A stretch of DNA of 64,000 nt, from assembly GCA_029959195.1 (NCBI GenBank), contig CP114119.1, positions 2,356,001 through 2,420,000 of the forward strand, read 5' to 3'. Shown piece after piece: positions 43,438 through 55,279 of the stretch (positions within the stretch are counted from its first letter, which is position 1; each line of letters opens with the position of its first letter). The position numbers and the translations under genes were made by a program. A model generated the notes under the pieces. The model was not told where the DNA came from. It made no database searches and worked only from the letters and a program-made list of their open reading frames with translations. This DNA is from Dictyophora rubrovolvata. Lineage: Eukaryota; Basidiomycota; Agaricomycetes; Phallales; Phallaceae.

Positions 43438-46400
43438 ATGAAAATTCGGCTGAACCTATTCATTCCTCTGAGTCATACCGTGACTCGCCGATCGATCCGA
43501 ACTCAATTCAACTCCAAATTGCACACTTGCACCACGCGCACCATTACCACCATGTCGAATGCTGCTGCAGTTGATAATAATCCCTCGAAATTCAGACTTC
43601 CCATTAATGTCGTACCCAAGCATTATGATGTGCTCATAAAAACCGATCTGCAAGCTTTCAAGTTTGAAGGAATAACGAAAATTCAGTGCGAGAAATACCT
43701 GATATTTTTAATCGCCATCGTATTAATGTTGGTTTGATAGACTTGATGTCAAAGAGCCTACCTCTGCCATTACATTCAATTCATCTAACTTGTCTATCGA
43801 GAACGTGCGTCTTGCTTATTCAGAGTCTAACCTGAAAACAATCGACCTCGCGAATGTTTCGTTCGATGAGAAAATGGAGAGGGCTACAGTTGCACTTCCA
43901 GAGTCTCTCGCGCAAGGTTCTGAAATCCAATTAATTATCAAGCATTCTAGAGACTTAACGGATGAATTGATGGGTTTGTATTATCCGATTTGGACTGCTC
44001 ATCTCTCTCTTCTAACAAGGGTCATCGATAAGGTTACTATTACTCGACATACAAAGATGAAGGAAAGGAAAGGTGTTACGCTTTGACGCAATTTGAAGTT
44101 CGCAAACCCGGCTTTTTGTTTCGATTTTGTTTCAATGATCAACTTTAGGCTACTGCAGCTCGACGGGCGTTCCCGTGCTGGGATGAACCGATGCTCAAAG
44201 CTACCTTTGAAATTTCAATGATTTCAAGAAACGACACCGTCAATTTGTCGAACATGCCCGTCGAATTTGAATCTCCTGTTGCAAAGTCTGGGATTAATAC
44301 AGAATTATTCCACGATCAGGATCACGCAGACTGGAAATACACTCGATTTCAAGTTACACCCCTAGTAAGGAGTGTTGCCTGCATGCGCATATTTTTATTA
44401 AGGCTTATGCACTTAGATGTCCACGTATGTTGTAGCATTTGCCAACGGTGATTTCAAGTATCTTGAAAGTTCATACACGAGTACCCTGAGCGGCAAAACA
44501 CGACCACTGAGAATATACGGTATTACTCCTTTCGTCCCCGAGCCATACTTATTCACCCACCCACCTACTCAGCGACGAAGGATATAATTGACCAAGGCCA
44601 GGTATAAAGATTCATTTTCTCACTAGTCGAAACTTGCCTTAAGTTTGATTTTCAAGTTCGGCTTAGATGTCAAAGCTAAAGTTGTACCCCTCTATGAGCA
44701 AGCTTTTGAAATAGAATATGCTCTTCCAAAATTGGACACCATTGTAGTATGATATTAAAGTTTACCAAAATCACTCACGAGTATATGGCTAAAAGGTTTC
44801 AGGTTCACGATTTTGATGCCGGTGCTATGGAGAATTGGGTACTTGGGTGTCATATTGGGATGTTTTCCTTACTCACTTTGAGTAGGGTTTAATCACTGGT
44901 CGAACTGACGCGTTTCTTGTTGATCCAAAACGGGCCGATATCAGAAGCAAGCAAAGTATAGCAGAGACTCAAAGCCATGAAGTGCGTTTGTTGGACCCTA
45001 ACTGCATAAATCAAGCTTAATCGTTTCAGGTTGCACATATGTGTATGTTATTATTGTATTTAGTAGTCGCACAACTGGAACAAAACCTCCAGGGTTTGGG
45101 AATATCACTACAATGAAATGGTGGGATAATCTATGGCTTAATGAAGGTAAGATATCCCTCGTGTTCTTCACATTTATGTAAAATCCGACGTATCGTTGCA
45201 AGGATTTGCTACCCTCATGGGAGAAGTTATAATTCTTAATAAGTATAGATTTTCTTCTTCTTCGGGCTTGTTGAATATGGTTCATGTCGTCTAGGATGTT
45301 TCCCGAATGGAAAGTATACTCTAGCTTCTATAATGATCACACGAGTAGTGCTTTATCTCTTGATTCCACGCCTTCTTCACACCCTGTGCAAGTTGACGTT
45401 CCAAATGCGGATGACATAGGACAGGTATGTTACTATTCGAATTCATGAATTAGTTCGACATTTAGACTTGAACTAGATATTTGATGATCTTTCTTATTCC
45501 AAAGCCGCGTCCAGTATGCCTTTGTGATGCCAAGCATTATTATCATTTGTTTATTCTTTTCCTCAGTTCTCCGAATGCTCTCGGTGTACACCGGAGAAGA
45601 GAAATTTCTAAAGGGCGTGTCGCTTTACTTGAAAGCCCATTTATATGGAAATACAGTCGCAGACGATTTATGGTCTGGCATTCAGCAAGCTACAAGTAAG
45701 TTGAAGTATCTTTTTATGTCGATTCTCTGGGATGTTAAAATATTGACTTAATTAGACTTGCACATACCTGCATTGATGACAAATTGGATTTCACAGGCAC
45801 GCTCTTGTCTAATATTTGTTTACGTATGGAACTTACGTTGCCTCAGACAGGACACCCTGTCATAACCGTCAAAGAAACCGAGGATGGCATTCATATTCGA
45901 CAAGACCGCTACTTCAAAACAGGGGTAGCGAAAGAAGAAGATAACCAGACGATTTGGTATGTAACGTTTTGCGTAGTAGACTGATTGTTCGAAGTAATGT
46001 GGCATTTCAGGCATGTCCCGTTGAATACTCTAACAGTCACTCCTAATGGAGAGGCTTCAGTTGATAGACAGGCGCTACTCACCACTAGAGAAACAACCTA
46101 TAAACTAGACACTAAGCAATTGTGGAAGCTCAATCAAGGTGCCACTGGATTCTGTATGTAATTCAACTTATTTTTTTGTGTAACGGAAACTGACACATCA
46201 CCCCCTCAAAGATCGAGTTTTGTATAGTCCAGAACACTTGGCCAAATTAGGAGAAGAAGCCTCTCGAGCAGGCTCAGTTCTTTCTGTGGAAGATCGCCTT
46301 AGTCTGATCTCTGATGCTATGGCGCTCGCATCCTCTGGGCATGCATCCACTAGCAGTGCTTTAACCTTTATTGACCGTCTCCGTGGAGAACCTGAGTGTG

Positions 46401-47673
46401 AGGATTTCTTCGCTTTCATTGACAACCATAATTACTGATTTTATTTTCTTCTATCTTCAGATCTTGTATGGCGTGCTATTCAAGATCGTTTGAACGAGTT
46501 GATTTCCACATGGTGGGAGCAACCGGAAAGTGAGGATCTTCGTAGTTTCTTGAGGGTGAACTTTTTTTTTCAAACACTATCACTGTACGAGGATTGAATG
46601 AGTTATTAGACTCTCATTGTACCCGTTGTACGCAAATTAGGGTATCAATATCCAGAAGACGAAGATACGGACACTCGCGAATTACGAAACACCGCCATTT
46701 CTGGCGCAGTAAAAACTAATGCTGCTGAGTTCGTTCCTTTTTTGTCCTATAATCAAACACGTTATATAGACTTTCCCCCCCCTCAGAGTCGTGCATACAC
46801 TGAAACAATGGTTTGAAGTTTATCTGACCACTGGTTCCGATTCTCATATACCACCTGACCTTTTGACGCCTGTATTTGTCACTGTAAGTGAGAAATTCAG
46901 CACTGGTCTAAATTTCGAAGATTCACCAGTTCCCCAGGGGGCCAAATTTGGTGGAAGACGAGAATGGGAAAAATGCAAGCAGGCATATCTCGACCCTCCA
47001 ACTCCGCGGATTCAATTATCTGCTGCGGCAGGAATTTGTGCTACTCGTGATGCGGAACTTATTGAAGAGACGTTCAAATTCGTGAAAACTGAAGTTCAAA
47101 GCCACGTACGTGTTTTGTCTCTTGCTACTCCGTGGCCGATCTTTTTGACGAGTAAAATCAGAATTTATACCGATTCTTCTACTTGATGGGCAGTAATACG
47201 AAATTCGGAAGAGTGAGTCCTGCATCCAGAACCTCTAAGGAACAACATTCAACTGTCAATGAAATTTAGAGGACATTCTCCTTCCTGAAAGAAAATTACG
47301 ATGACGTGAGCAGCATCGACGTGTTTTGTTGTCAGACGCAAACTGAACAACCTTAGTTCTATAAAAGACTTGAAGGGACATATCAATTTGGCGATCTTAT
47401 CAAGGGCGTGTCTACACTGATGTCCACCAGGAAGGACGCCGAAGATTTTCAGGACTTTTTCAAAGATAGAGACACCTCCAAGATTAGTTATGCGCTTAGT
47501 CAAGTTTTGGATGATATATATGCCAAGTCGGCATGGTTGGAGGTGCGTGATGTATTTGATTGTCTTTTCTAATGACATATGTGATAATTTTATTATTTTA
47601 GAGGTCAAAGGGTGATGTTAGTGTCTGGGTAGAAGAGTGGAAAAGGAATAACAAAATTGAAGATGGCATATAA
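43438..47673 (+). CDS. M1-family zinc aminopeptidase (APE2/AAP1 type)
   Basis: Removes N-terminal residues from peptides. Domains in order: FRLPINVVPKHYDVLIKTDL; ATAARRAFPCWDEPMLKATF; HDFDAGAMENWGLITGRTDA, the exopeptidase GAMEN motif; the zinc motif HEVAHMWFGNITTMKWWDN with its second zinc ligand in LWLNEGFATLMGE; MFPEWKVYSSF; FDDLSYSKAASVLRMLSVYT; and the C-terminal helical ERAP-like domain ending RNNKIEDGI. About 20 introns. A 13-nt microexon (45030-45042) lies within the zinc motif. Two starts are possible: 43438 gives a 38-residue leader rich in Arg, Lys, Ser and Thr without acidic residues, like a mitochondrial presequence; 43552 (MSNAAAV) gives a cytosolic form. Both are plausible. Confidence 0.92.
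45030..45042 (+). other. 13-nt microexon of the aminopeptidase gene
   Basis: Flanked by introns 44982-45029 (GTGCGT...TTTCAG) and 45043-45092 (GTATGT...CTCCAG). It encodes Val-Ala-His-Met and the first base of Trp, so the HEVAH zinc-binding motif is put together from three exons. Without this exon the site would be destroyed, which strongly supports the reading. Confidence 0.85.
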
Positions 47674-48102
47674 CAAAACGAAGTCATTCAAGAATATGTA
47701 GAACCAATCCTTACATAAAGCCAACAATTGGTTCTGTTGAATATTGTTGATGGTACATCATGGTAGTCCTGAAACTTGCTGTAAGCGACGAAAGCTAGCA
47801 TAAATAAGCGCCCGCTCGAGCAGTGAGAGCAGTACATAGTAGGTGGGTCTCGTGCTCAATGTGTTATAAGGAGGACATTTGACCTTCTACGATTTTATAA
47901 TTCCAGCTATGGCTTCTAGTATCGCATTCTCATTAGAATATTGGACTTCCAAAGGCTTATCTTCATGCGTCGGTCAAATGGCTCATATCCGAAAGCACTG
48001 ACTGTTCCCAACAATTGAACCGTCACGATTTGATCTCTCTGTTCTCCCAGCCCACTTCTTGTAATTTTCTTGGTGTCTTGGTGGAAGCGAATCTAGAGAA
48101 AA
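47674..48102. other. Intergenic spacer
   Basis: Holds the 3' end of the aminopeptidase transcript and the promoter of the Kelch gene. No distinct element seen. Confidence 0.3.
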
Positions 48103-49789
48103 ATGTCGTTCTTTTCTCGGTTTCTGTGTCTGAAAAGACTGCCCATTGTCGATGTTGATACCAACAACGATAAACAACAGCAACCCCGAGTTCAACAAAT
48201 GTCAACTCAGCAATCACAAGAGCAGTTACTACAAGCTAGGTATGATAATGATCATCCAGTTTTCATGTCCAAAGAGCATCATTGATTCACATTCTTTGCA
48301 AAGTGATTCCAAATTTCCTCCGCAAGGTCAGAATCTTCAAGGAAGCAATTTTGCGCCCACTTCCATTAAGAGCTACCCATGGTCTGTACAGCGACTGAAC
48401 TTCTTGCCACCTTATAACTCGACAAGGCCGCCTACCTCCCAGCCTTTATCTCCTTCTCCATCACCATTTCCCCGCTACGGTCATGCCATTCCACTCAATA
48501 CCACCCCCAGCGGCGAACTATACCTTTTTGGCGGTCTTGTCAGAGATACCGTAGTTTCAGACATGTACCTCATCGCTACCCGAGATCTTACCGCTACTCT
48601 AATTGAGACCATGGGCGACTTACCACCTCCCCGTGTCGGTCATGCCAGCGCTCTAGTCAGCACCGTCATCATTGTTTGGGGAGGTGATACCAAACAGGAT
48701 GGACAGGCCGTTCCGGAAGAACCACACGATAATGCTCTATACTTGTTTAATACTGGTTAGAACACGATTGAATTTGTTGATATTTTCTCTTAAAAAGAAC
48801 TACGTAACTGACGCGCTTTCTTTTTTTCTTTTCTTTTTTTAGCGTCTAGAGTATGGACTCGAGTTGTTACCGCAGGTGACACACCCGTCGGTCGATATGG
48901 TCATGCCGCGGCTATGGTCGGAACCAGATTTTTCATATTTGGCGGTCAGGTCGAAGGTCATTTTCTCAGTGATCTGTGGGCTTTCGATTTGAATACCCGT
49001 ACGTAAACCCTAAGTAGCCTTTTTTTTGTTTTTGTACCAACCTTACACTACCTAGTCAAAGTTGCAGCTCCTGTTTGGGAGCGATATGCTCCCTCGGATA
49101 ATGTCAGCCCTCCTCCACGTACAGGTCATATTTGCGTCACCTATAACGAGAGAATCTACATGTTCGTCCCACTATTTCACCCCTGTCGCTTGCTTGTTTG
49201 ATTAATCGATTAAAAAACCTCCAGTTTCGGAGGTACCGACGGCCAATTTCATTATAACGATACCTGGGTTTTCGATGTCATCACCCGTACATGGAGGGAG
49301 CTTAGTTGTATTGGCTATATACCCGCTCCGCGCGAAGGTCATGCAGCAGCTATTGTTGATGATGTTATGTACGTGTTCGGCGGACGAGGCATGAATGGAC
49401 AGGACTTGCGCGATCTTACTGCTTTCAAGATATCCAGTACGAGATTATTTCCATCTCTTGTGTTATATTGATTATTGATCGATGTTTTACTACTAGATCA
49501 ACGGTGGTATACCTTCCAGAATATGGGACCTAGTCCAGCCGGACGCTCCGGACATGCAATGGCGTCATCAGGAACTCGCGTATTTGTTTTGGGAGGAGAA
49601 GCCTATGGGGTGTCAAGACCTGAAGACTCGAGTGTTATCCACGTTTTAGATACCAGTACGTTTGTTTCTAATAGACATATTTCTTCACTTTTATTTTCAC
49701 CATTCAATTTAGAGCATATTAAATATCCTCAACCAACTAGGAATGCCACCAATGCAGGAGTGACTGCAGCTGATCCTTTCTCGACTTAG
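48103..49789 (+). CDS. Tea1/Kel1-like Kelch-repeat protein, short form
   Basis: Kelch beta-propeller protein; Tea1/Kel1 proteins mark growing cell ends and link microtubules to polarity (family knowledge). Start MSFFSRFLCLKRLPIVDVDT, a Gln-rich linker, then YPWSVQRLNFLPP and six Kelch repeats: PFPRYGHAIPL..LYLFGG, PPRVGHASALVSTVIIVWGG, VGRYGHAAAMVGTRFFIFGG, PPRTGHICVTYNERIYIFGG, APREGHAAAIVDDVMYVFGG and AGRSGHAMASSGTRVFVLGG. It ends shortly after VIHVLDTKHIKYPQPTRNAT at 49789. Family members continue for several hundred residues of coiled coil; no coiled coil follows here, so this is a propeller-only form, either a paralogue or a shortened gene. Six or so introns with good borders. Confidence 0.85.
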
Positions 49790-52181
49790 TCTTGCCAACT
49801 TTTTCCCCCAGTCTGGTAAACGAGCTTGATGTAATGTATTTTTAGTTATTTATATACACGCCCATCTTTTACAGATTCTGATCCAGTGACCTGTGCGATG
49901 TACGATGCAGTGTATAGTTTACAATTCAAATGCGGAGTGACGTGAAATCTGAATTACGTTTTCAAGTCTCTCTGGGGACAATCCGCTTGAGAACTTGATC
50001 ATTGTTGTTGCTGTTACTGAACCTGGGACATCCTGACAAAATGTTGATGCTGCCACGAGATTGCTGTGCATATGGTACAACCTTGAGCGGAAATCGAATT
50101 ATGGAACAAAATATGCATTATTTCGCCAATAAATTAATAATCTGGTTGAGTATTGACGTGGAAAGGGATTTCAGCCGCATGCCACGGAAGTGCGAAGACG
50201 AAGAGAGGCTCAAAACGTTCCGTCTCATCAGCAGGTTCAATCCCAAGCGAAGAACCCGTCATGGTATCGAGCGGACCATGGGCAAAGCAAGCAAGCGAAA
50301 TGAAGGGCTAGACTCCATTGACAGCGTCCAATCGGTTGTCATACATTCAAAATGCAACGTTGAATTGATAAACGTCCGAGACAGGAGACTGACAGCGGAA
50401 AATATACGACCGTAATAGAGCGATAAAAACGGGAAAGATGATGAGACGGAGAAATTAGACAATAAGGACCGTAAAAAAGGAAGAAAACAATATGTAACAA
50501 AACGGATTTGATGTGTGTATGTATGAGTGTAATAATACAAGGACTTAGACGAAGGAGAGGAAAAGGAGAGGAGAGGAAAGAAATAAATGACGGATCAGGA
50601 GCAAAAGAAACAATGTATATAGAGTTTTTAAAGCGTGTAAAAAAAGTATAATAGTAAACCAGAGGAATGAGAAATCGAAAAAAAAGCTGAATGAAGTCAA
50701 GAAGGTAGAAAATAAAGAAGAAAAACCGAGAAGTGGAAGGACAAGTCTAATTGTGGATGTTCGGGAAGGGTAGAATGCCGTCTGTCATACCGTCCTACTA
50801 TTACTGCATCGCATCGTATCACACCAGGCGGGCCATTACCAACGGGCGACGGAATGGACAATGAAGCTTGAGAACGAGACCTCCCTATTTTTTTTGCATC
50901 TTCTAAATAAACAACCCAGGAATGGAAGAAAAGAGGATTCGGATTTGAGCCCAAGAAAAAGTTTTTATGATACGAAGAACCACCGCTTGCTATCAAGAAA
51001 GAGGAATAAAAAAAGGACGTGACAGCAAGTGTGATAGCAAAAGAAATTAATAGACGAGTCAGATGGACAGGGGCGTTTCATACGATGTGAGGAATAAAAC
51101 GTCAAAAAGGAAAGACAATCCAAACCAAGGTAAGACAGGAAACCGATGGTGAATAAAGGCGGCGAAATGGTTGGATGTAATTTACACCCGCACGAGGAAA
51201 TCGTCATTTCGATGGTCGTGCTCTAACCGCAACTGGGACGACATCCAACACGATCACCGAAAGAAAAGAGAAGGGGGGGGGGAAACGGCCAGATACACCA
51301 TCCATCATCCATTGATTTGATACAAGAAGAGTGAGGAGAAGCAATGTCACGATCCCGCCACCTTTTTTTTCGCGGCTAGCTTTTTTGAATATAACAATAA
51401 GAGGGAGATGTATAAGGGTCGAGCCGTCGTTATGGTTGCTCCATGCAGAAGAGTATTAACCGACCGAGCGAGGACAAAGTACCAGTAGCATCAGTAAGAC
51501 GGTAGTTGAAAGGGGGTAGGCGATGAGAGGAGCCTCTTCTAATACATTGAGAGGCGATAGAGAGATGAGAGAGAGACAACAGGTGAAAAGAAACGTCGGT
51601 CGTTGTTGCGATGCAAAAGATGAATGGTGACGATTAGTAGTAGAGAGGCTGATAAAGAGACAGTGGGATATTGCAAGGATGACAGAGAAGAATGTAGGCG
51701 AGGAAGGAACGAAGAGGGTTCATGTTGTGTGTATGTAGCCTTGTGAACACGGGGAAAGGGGTAAGGGGCATGATTTTGAGAGGGAGTGTGTAGTTATGGA
51801 TGATGGCCCTTCCTTTTCATCGACATGGTCAAAGAAAAGGGAAGGTATGGATGGATGTGCGAGATGAAACAGAAAAGAAAAATCGAGTAATACAATAGAT
51901 AAGGAAATAGGAGCCCGAGACAAGCGAGAACGACGAGACAGACAGAGACAGACAAAAAATACACGATAGGGACATGTCCAAATCGTGACGTAGGCGTGGG
52001 TGTATAGGAGAATGAGAGAAGCGCGAGAAAAGAATTTGTCGATGCGGGACGTGAAGTACGTATACGTGCTAGTCAATAGTGACTAGTGGTGACCGAGACG
52101 GGGATGAGACAGAAGGAAAGTTCCAGAAGGAAAATAAAACCAGGCAGGAGACAGTACAACGAGCCAGGAAAAAAGAGACCT
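49790..52181. other. Long non-coding interval, purine-rich on the + strand in its right part
   Basis: About 2.4 kb without a supported gene. From about 50420 to 52180 the + strand is strikingly rich in A and G (GAAGGAG, GAGAGAGAC and similar runs), so the minus strand is a pyrimidine-rich tract directly behind the stop of the ankyrin-CCCH gene; a long 3' untranslated region is possible. The 137-codon frame 50002-50415 (+) has no coding character that I trust. Confidence 0.45.
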
Positions 52182-55100
52182 CTATACAGTAACCTTCACC
52201 TCCAGCACTGTCTCTTTCTCTTTGACAATATCTTTCTCCCTGGTTTTGTGGTCCTTCTCTTTTCCTTTCCCCCTTTCAGCATTCACAGTCGAAGGCGGTG
52301 GAGCCTTGCCCCATGCTCCCATATGACTATGACTACTCGCCGTGCCCTCTTTCACAACCTGAGCAGCTGTGGGTCTGGCAGCACCACCGTTAACAAGTGG
52401 CGTACTCCAACCATTCGTAGCGGCGTGTCCCGTAGCCGCGACAGTCGCCGCTGTTATTGGCATCGCCGTCGTCGTCATCGTCGCACTCATGGTTGTTGAA
52501 GTAGCCGATGCTTTTGTATTGGAGCCAGTAGTATTCGTTATAACAGCTGCACTACTCGCATTAGACGTGCCACTCGAAACTGGATGTATGGGCGTCGTCC
52601 GGCCAGTCGCGGACGTAGCGGCTGATGAACCCACTCCGTTCATGCTACTTCCATTACCCAGGACAGGAAAATCATCTGCAGTAGGGACACGTTGGTGTTG
52701 TTGTTGCTGTCCCCCTCCTCTCGATGGCGAAGTAGACACCGAACGATGATGCAAATGTCCAGATCCATATCCATGTCCATGATTATGCGAATGGGAATAT
52801 CCGCCACCCCCCTGCCCATGCGGCCCATTATGCTTGCCTCTTCTTCCCCCATTACCATTGTGCTGTCTCCTCCCCGTCCCAAGTGGTTCCGCAGAATCCA
52901 ACGTCATAGCATTCAAAATCTCATCCACAGTAGCAGCTGACGACGTCATACCCGCACTGACTGGGCCATTCGTCGTACTTGCGCCGATGCCAGCACCGAC
53001 TGCGATGGGGGATTGTGCATCACCACCATCTACATTGCTCACGCCGTTAGCAAGACCCGCAATAGTTGAAGAATGGCCATTCGCGTAATTTGACCGACGG
53101 TACGAAAGAGATTGTGAATGTCGATGACCTGGGGGCAAGCCGTTCGGTGAGAGGGGTGATGTTATGCTTCCATTAGCATCAGGGAGAACATGCGAGAAAC
53201 GGCACTCATCACTAGAAAGAGCACAGTTGTTTAATATCGAGCCAAACATAAGGAATAGAATGGAAAGAAGAAAACCCACCCATTGCGACATTTTCCATTT
53301 GGGAAGAACAAGCATAACGCTTTTTTGGATGAATGTGGCCCGCCATGGTGATAATGACCATTTGGACCATTATTAAAACGATCACCCCTATCGCGATCTC
53401 TATCTCTCTCTCTGTCGCTTCTTTCTCTACCTTCTCCTCTATCCCTGTCCCTATCTCTGTCGTTTCTAAACGCGGCACTACTCCGACGACCACCTCTACC
53501 AGGACCACCACCGCGCGGCCCAAATTGACCAGGCCCACCAGGTGGACCAGGCGGTGCTGGTACAGCGGAGCCTGTTACAGGCACAGAATGAAGCCCAGGA
53601 TGGGGAGGAGGAATAGATGCACCAGGATGCATATGTTGGTGATGTATCCCAGCAGGATGAAGCTGGGGCTGGTGGTGAGGATGGGGTGGCGGCGGCGGCG
53701 GTATAGACCACGAAGCGTGTGTCGGGTGAAGAGTTGGGTAAATATGGGGAGGAGGTGGGTAGGGCATCATGTGTGGTGGATGTGCTTGCTGTGTGGTAGG
53801 AAGTTGTGGCTGCTGGCCCTGATTTTCGAGCAAAAGCTGGCCCTGATGAGACGGTTGAGGTTGCTGTTGTTCAAGATTGGTTTCTTGTGAAACAGCAGGT
53901 GGTGGAGGCGGGGGAACGAGATGCTGATGAGGATGAGGGAGAGGTATGGCCGATTGAGGGTGGGATAGATGGTGAGGAGAGGAGAGTGATGCTCCTGGAA
54001 CGGGTGGTGGGTAAAAGTGATGGGCTAAAGCCTGTGGTGGCGGCGGAGCATGCATTTGTGAGCCGTCCTGCGAGTGCGTAGGAGGCGGAGCATGCATCGG
54101 AGGGTACATATAGACCATTCCGGGATGCGCGTACGATGTTGGAGACGTCGGAGATCTAAGGTGGTCTGGTCCGCCTTCGGCGACGATGGCACCTGTGACA
54201 GGAGTTGCTCTCGCACCCGAATCACTACCGGATGCCGATATGTTGCTTTCTAGGTGTGCATCGGTAGGGGTAGGGGGGATGTCGATTCCTTTTTCCCTGT
54301 TTTGATCAGAAGAGGATGGCTGTTGAGAGGTTAGAGACTGATCAGCAGAATCAACCGGCGCCGATGGGTTGCTTCCTGCGGCAGCTGCTTGTGTGCCTTG
54401 GAGTGGGTAAGCAAGTGGTGAGTAATACAAATGAGGGTAATGAGCAGGAGGCGGGAGAGGGCCTTGGAAATAGGGCGTCGTTGGATGCAAAAAGACACAC
54501 GATGAACCGTATCGACAGGCGGGAAAGTACCTAATAGTGACAAGATGTATTAGATGAAGACAAAACGAAACAAAACAAGGGGAAGAGCGCGTGTGGCCAC
54601 GTACCGGCAAGGAATATTCCGAGCGATTTCAGGGGGAGGAAGACTAGGGTGGGACTGTTGATTCGTAGTTGTGTTGGAAGAGGGACTGGTAGGATTGGCA
54701 AGCGTCGTCGTCGTCGTCGTCACGTTGGTGGATGTGGAATCTGTAGGATCGGGCTGATGATCCTCCTGTCGAGCCGTTGGGTGCTGAGGCTGGTGATGGG
54801 GAAGATACCACGATGAGTCTTGCACATATGGATAATAAGGAGGGTAGGGATAGTATTGGGGGTGCATTGCGGGTTGAGGATAGGGAGATATTTCACCCCG
54901 TGCGACAGCTAGCGACTGTAAAATGTACGGATCCGTAGAGTACGTCTCAGGTCTTCCCTGGGCAGAGGCGTTGTTGGGATTGGCACCTCTGTTCAATAGC
55001 GCTTGGACAATTGTCGAATGTCCCCCTTTTACAGCCAGGATAAGAGGTGTAACACCATTATGGTCTAAAAACAATCAAAGAAACGGGTAAGAAAAAGCAA

Positions 55101-55279
55101 AAAAGAAGAGAGAGACGCCTCATCAGAAAAACTGTGCAATGGTATTGCGAGCAAAAAAAAAAAAGGGAAGAAAGCCAAGACAAACCTTTAATCTCAATAT
55201 CTTGTGAAGAATCAGCCAATAATTCATCGACTCGTGCTGCGTCTCCCTCTTGACACGCTTTCCATAACAGCGAAACCAT
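52182..55279 (-). CDS. Ankyrin-repeat and CCCH zinc-finger protein
   Basis: Starts MVSLLWKACQEGDAARVDEL, the first ankyrin repeat, followed after an intron by DHNGVTPLILAVKGGHSTIV and QALLNRGANPNNASAQGR, the second. A Pro/Tyr/Gln-rich low-complexity region follows. Two CCCH fingers: CRYFPACRYGSSCVFLH (C-x5-C-x5-C-x3-H, about 54560-54605) and CLFFPNGKCRNGDECRFSH (C-x7-C-x5-C-x3-H, split by an intron near 53210-53290). Between and behind them lie His/Pro/Gln-rich segments, an Arg/Asp (RD) tract at about 53385-53460, and a Lys/Glu-rich C-terminus ending KVTV at 52182. CCCH fingers bind RNA; a post-transcriptional regulator is likely, target unknown. Start at 55279 is the ATG at the first ankyrin helix. 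Confidence 0.87.

Noticed and set aside
50002-50415. 137-codon plus-strand frame behind the Kelch gene, tested as a lost coiled coil
   Set aside because: No heptad pattern and no match to Tea1/Kel1 C-termini.
53333-54081. Long plus-strand frames opposite the ankyrin-CCCH gene
   Set aside because: Shadows of the His/Pro-rich coding strand; the minus frame has ankyrin repeats and zinc fingers.
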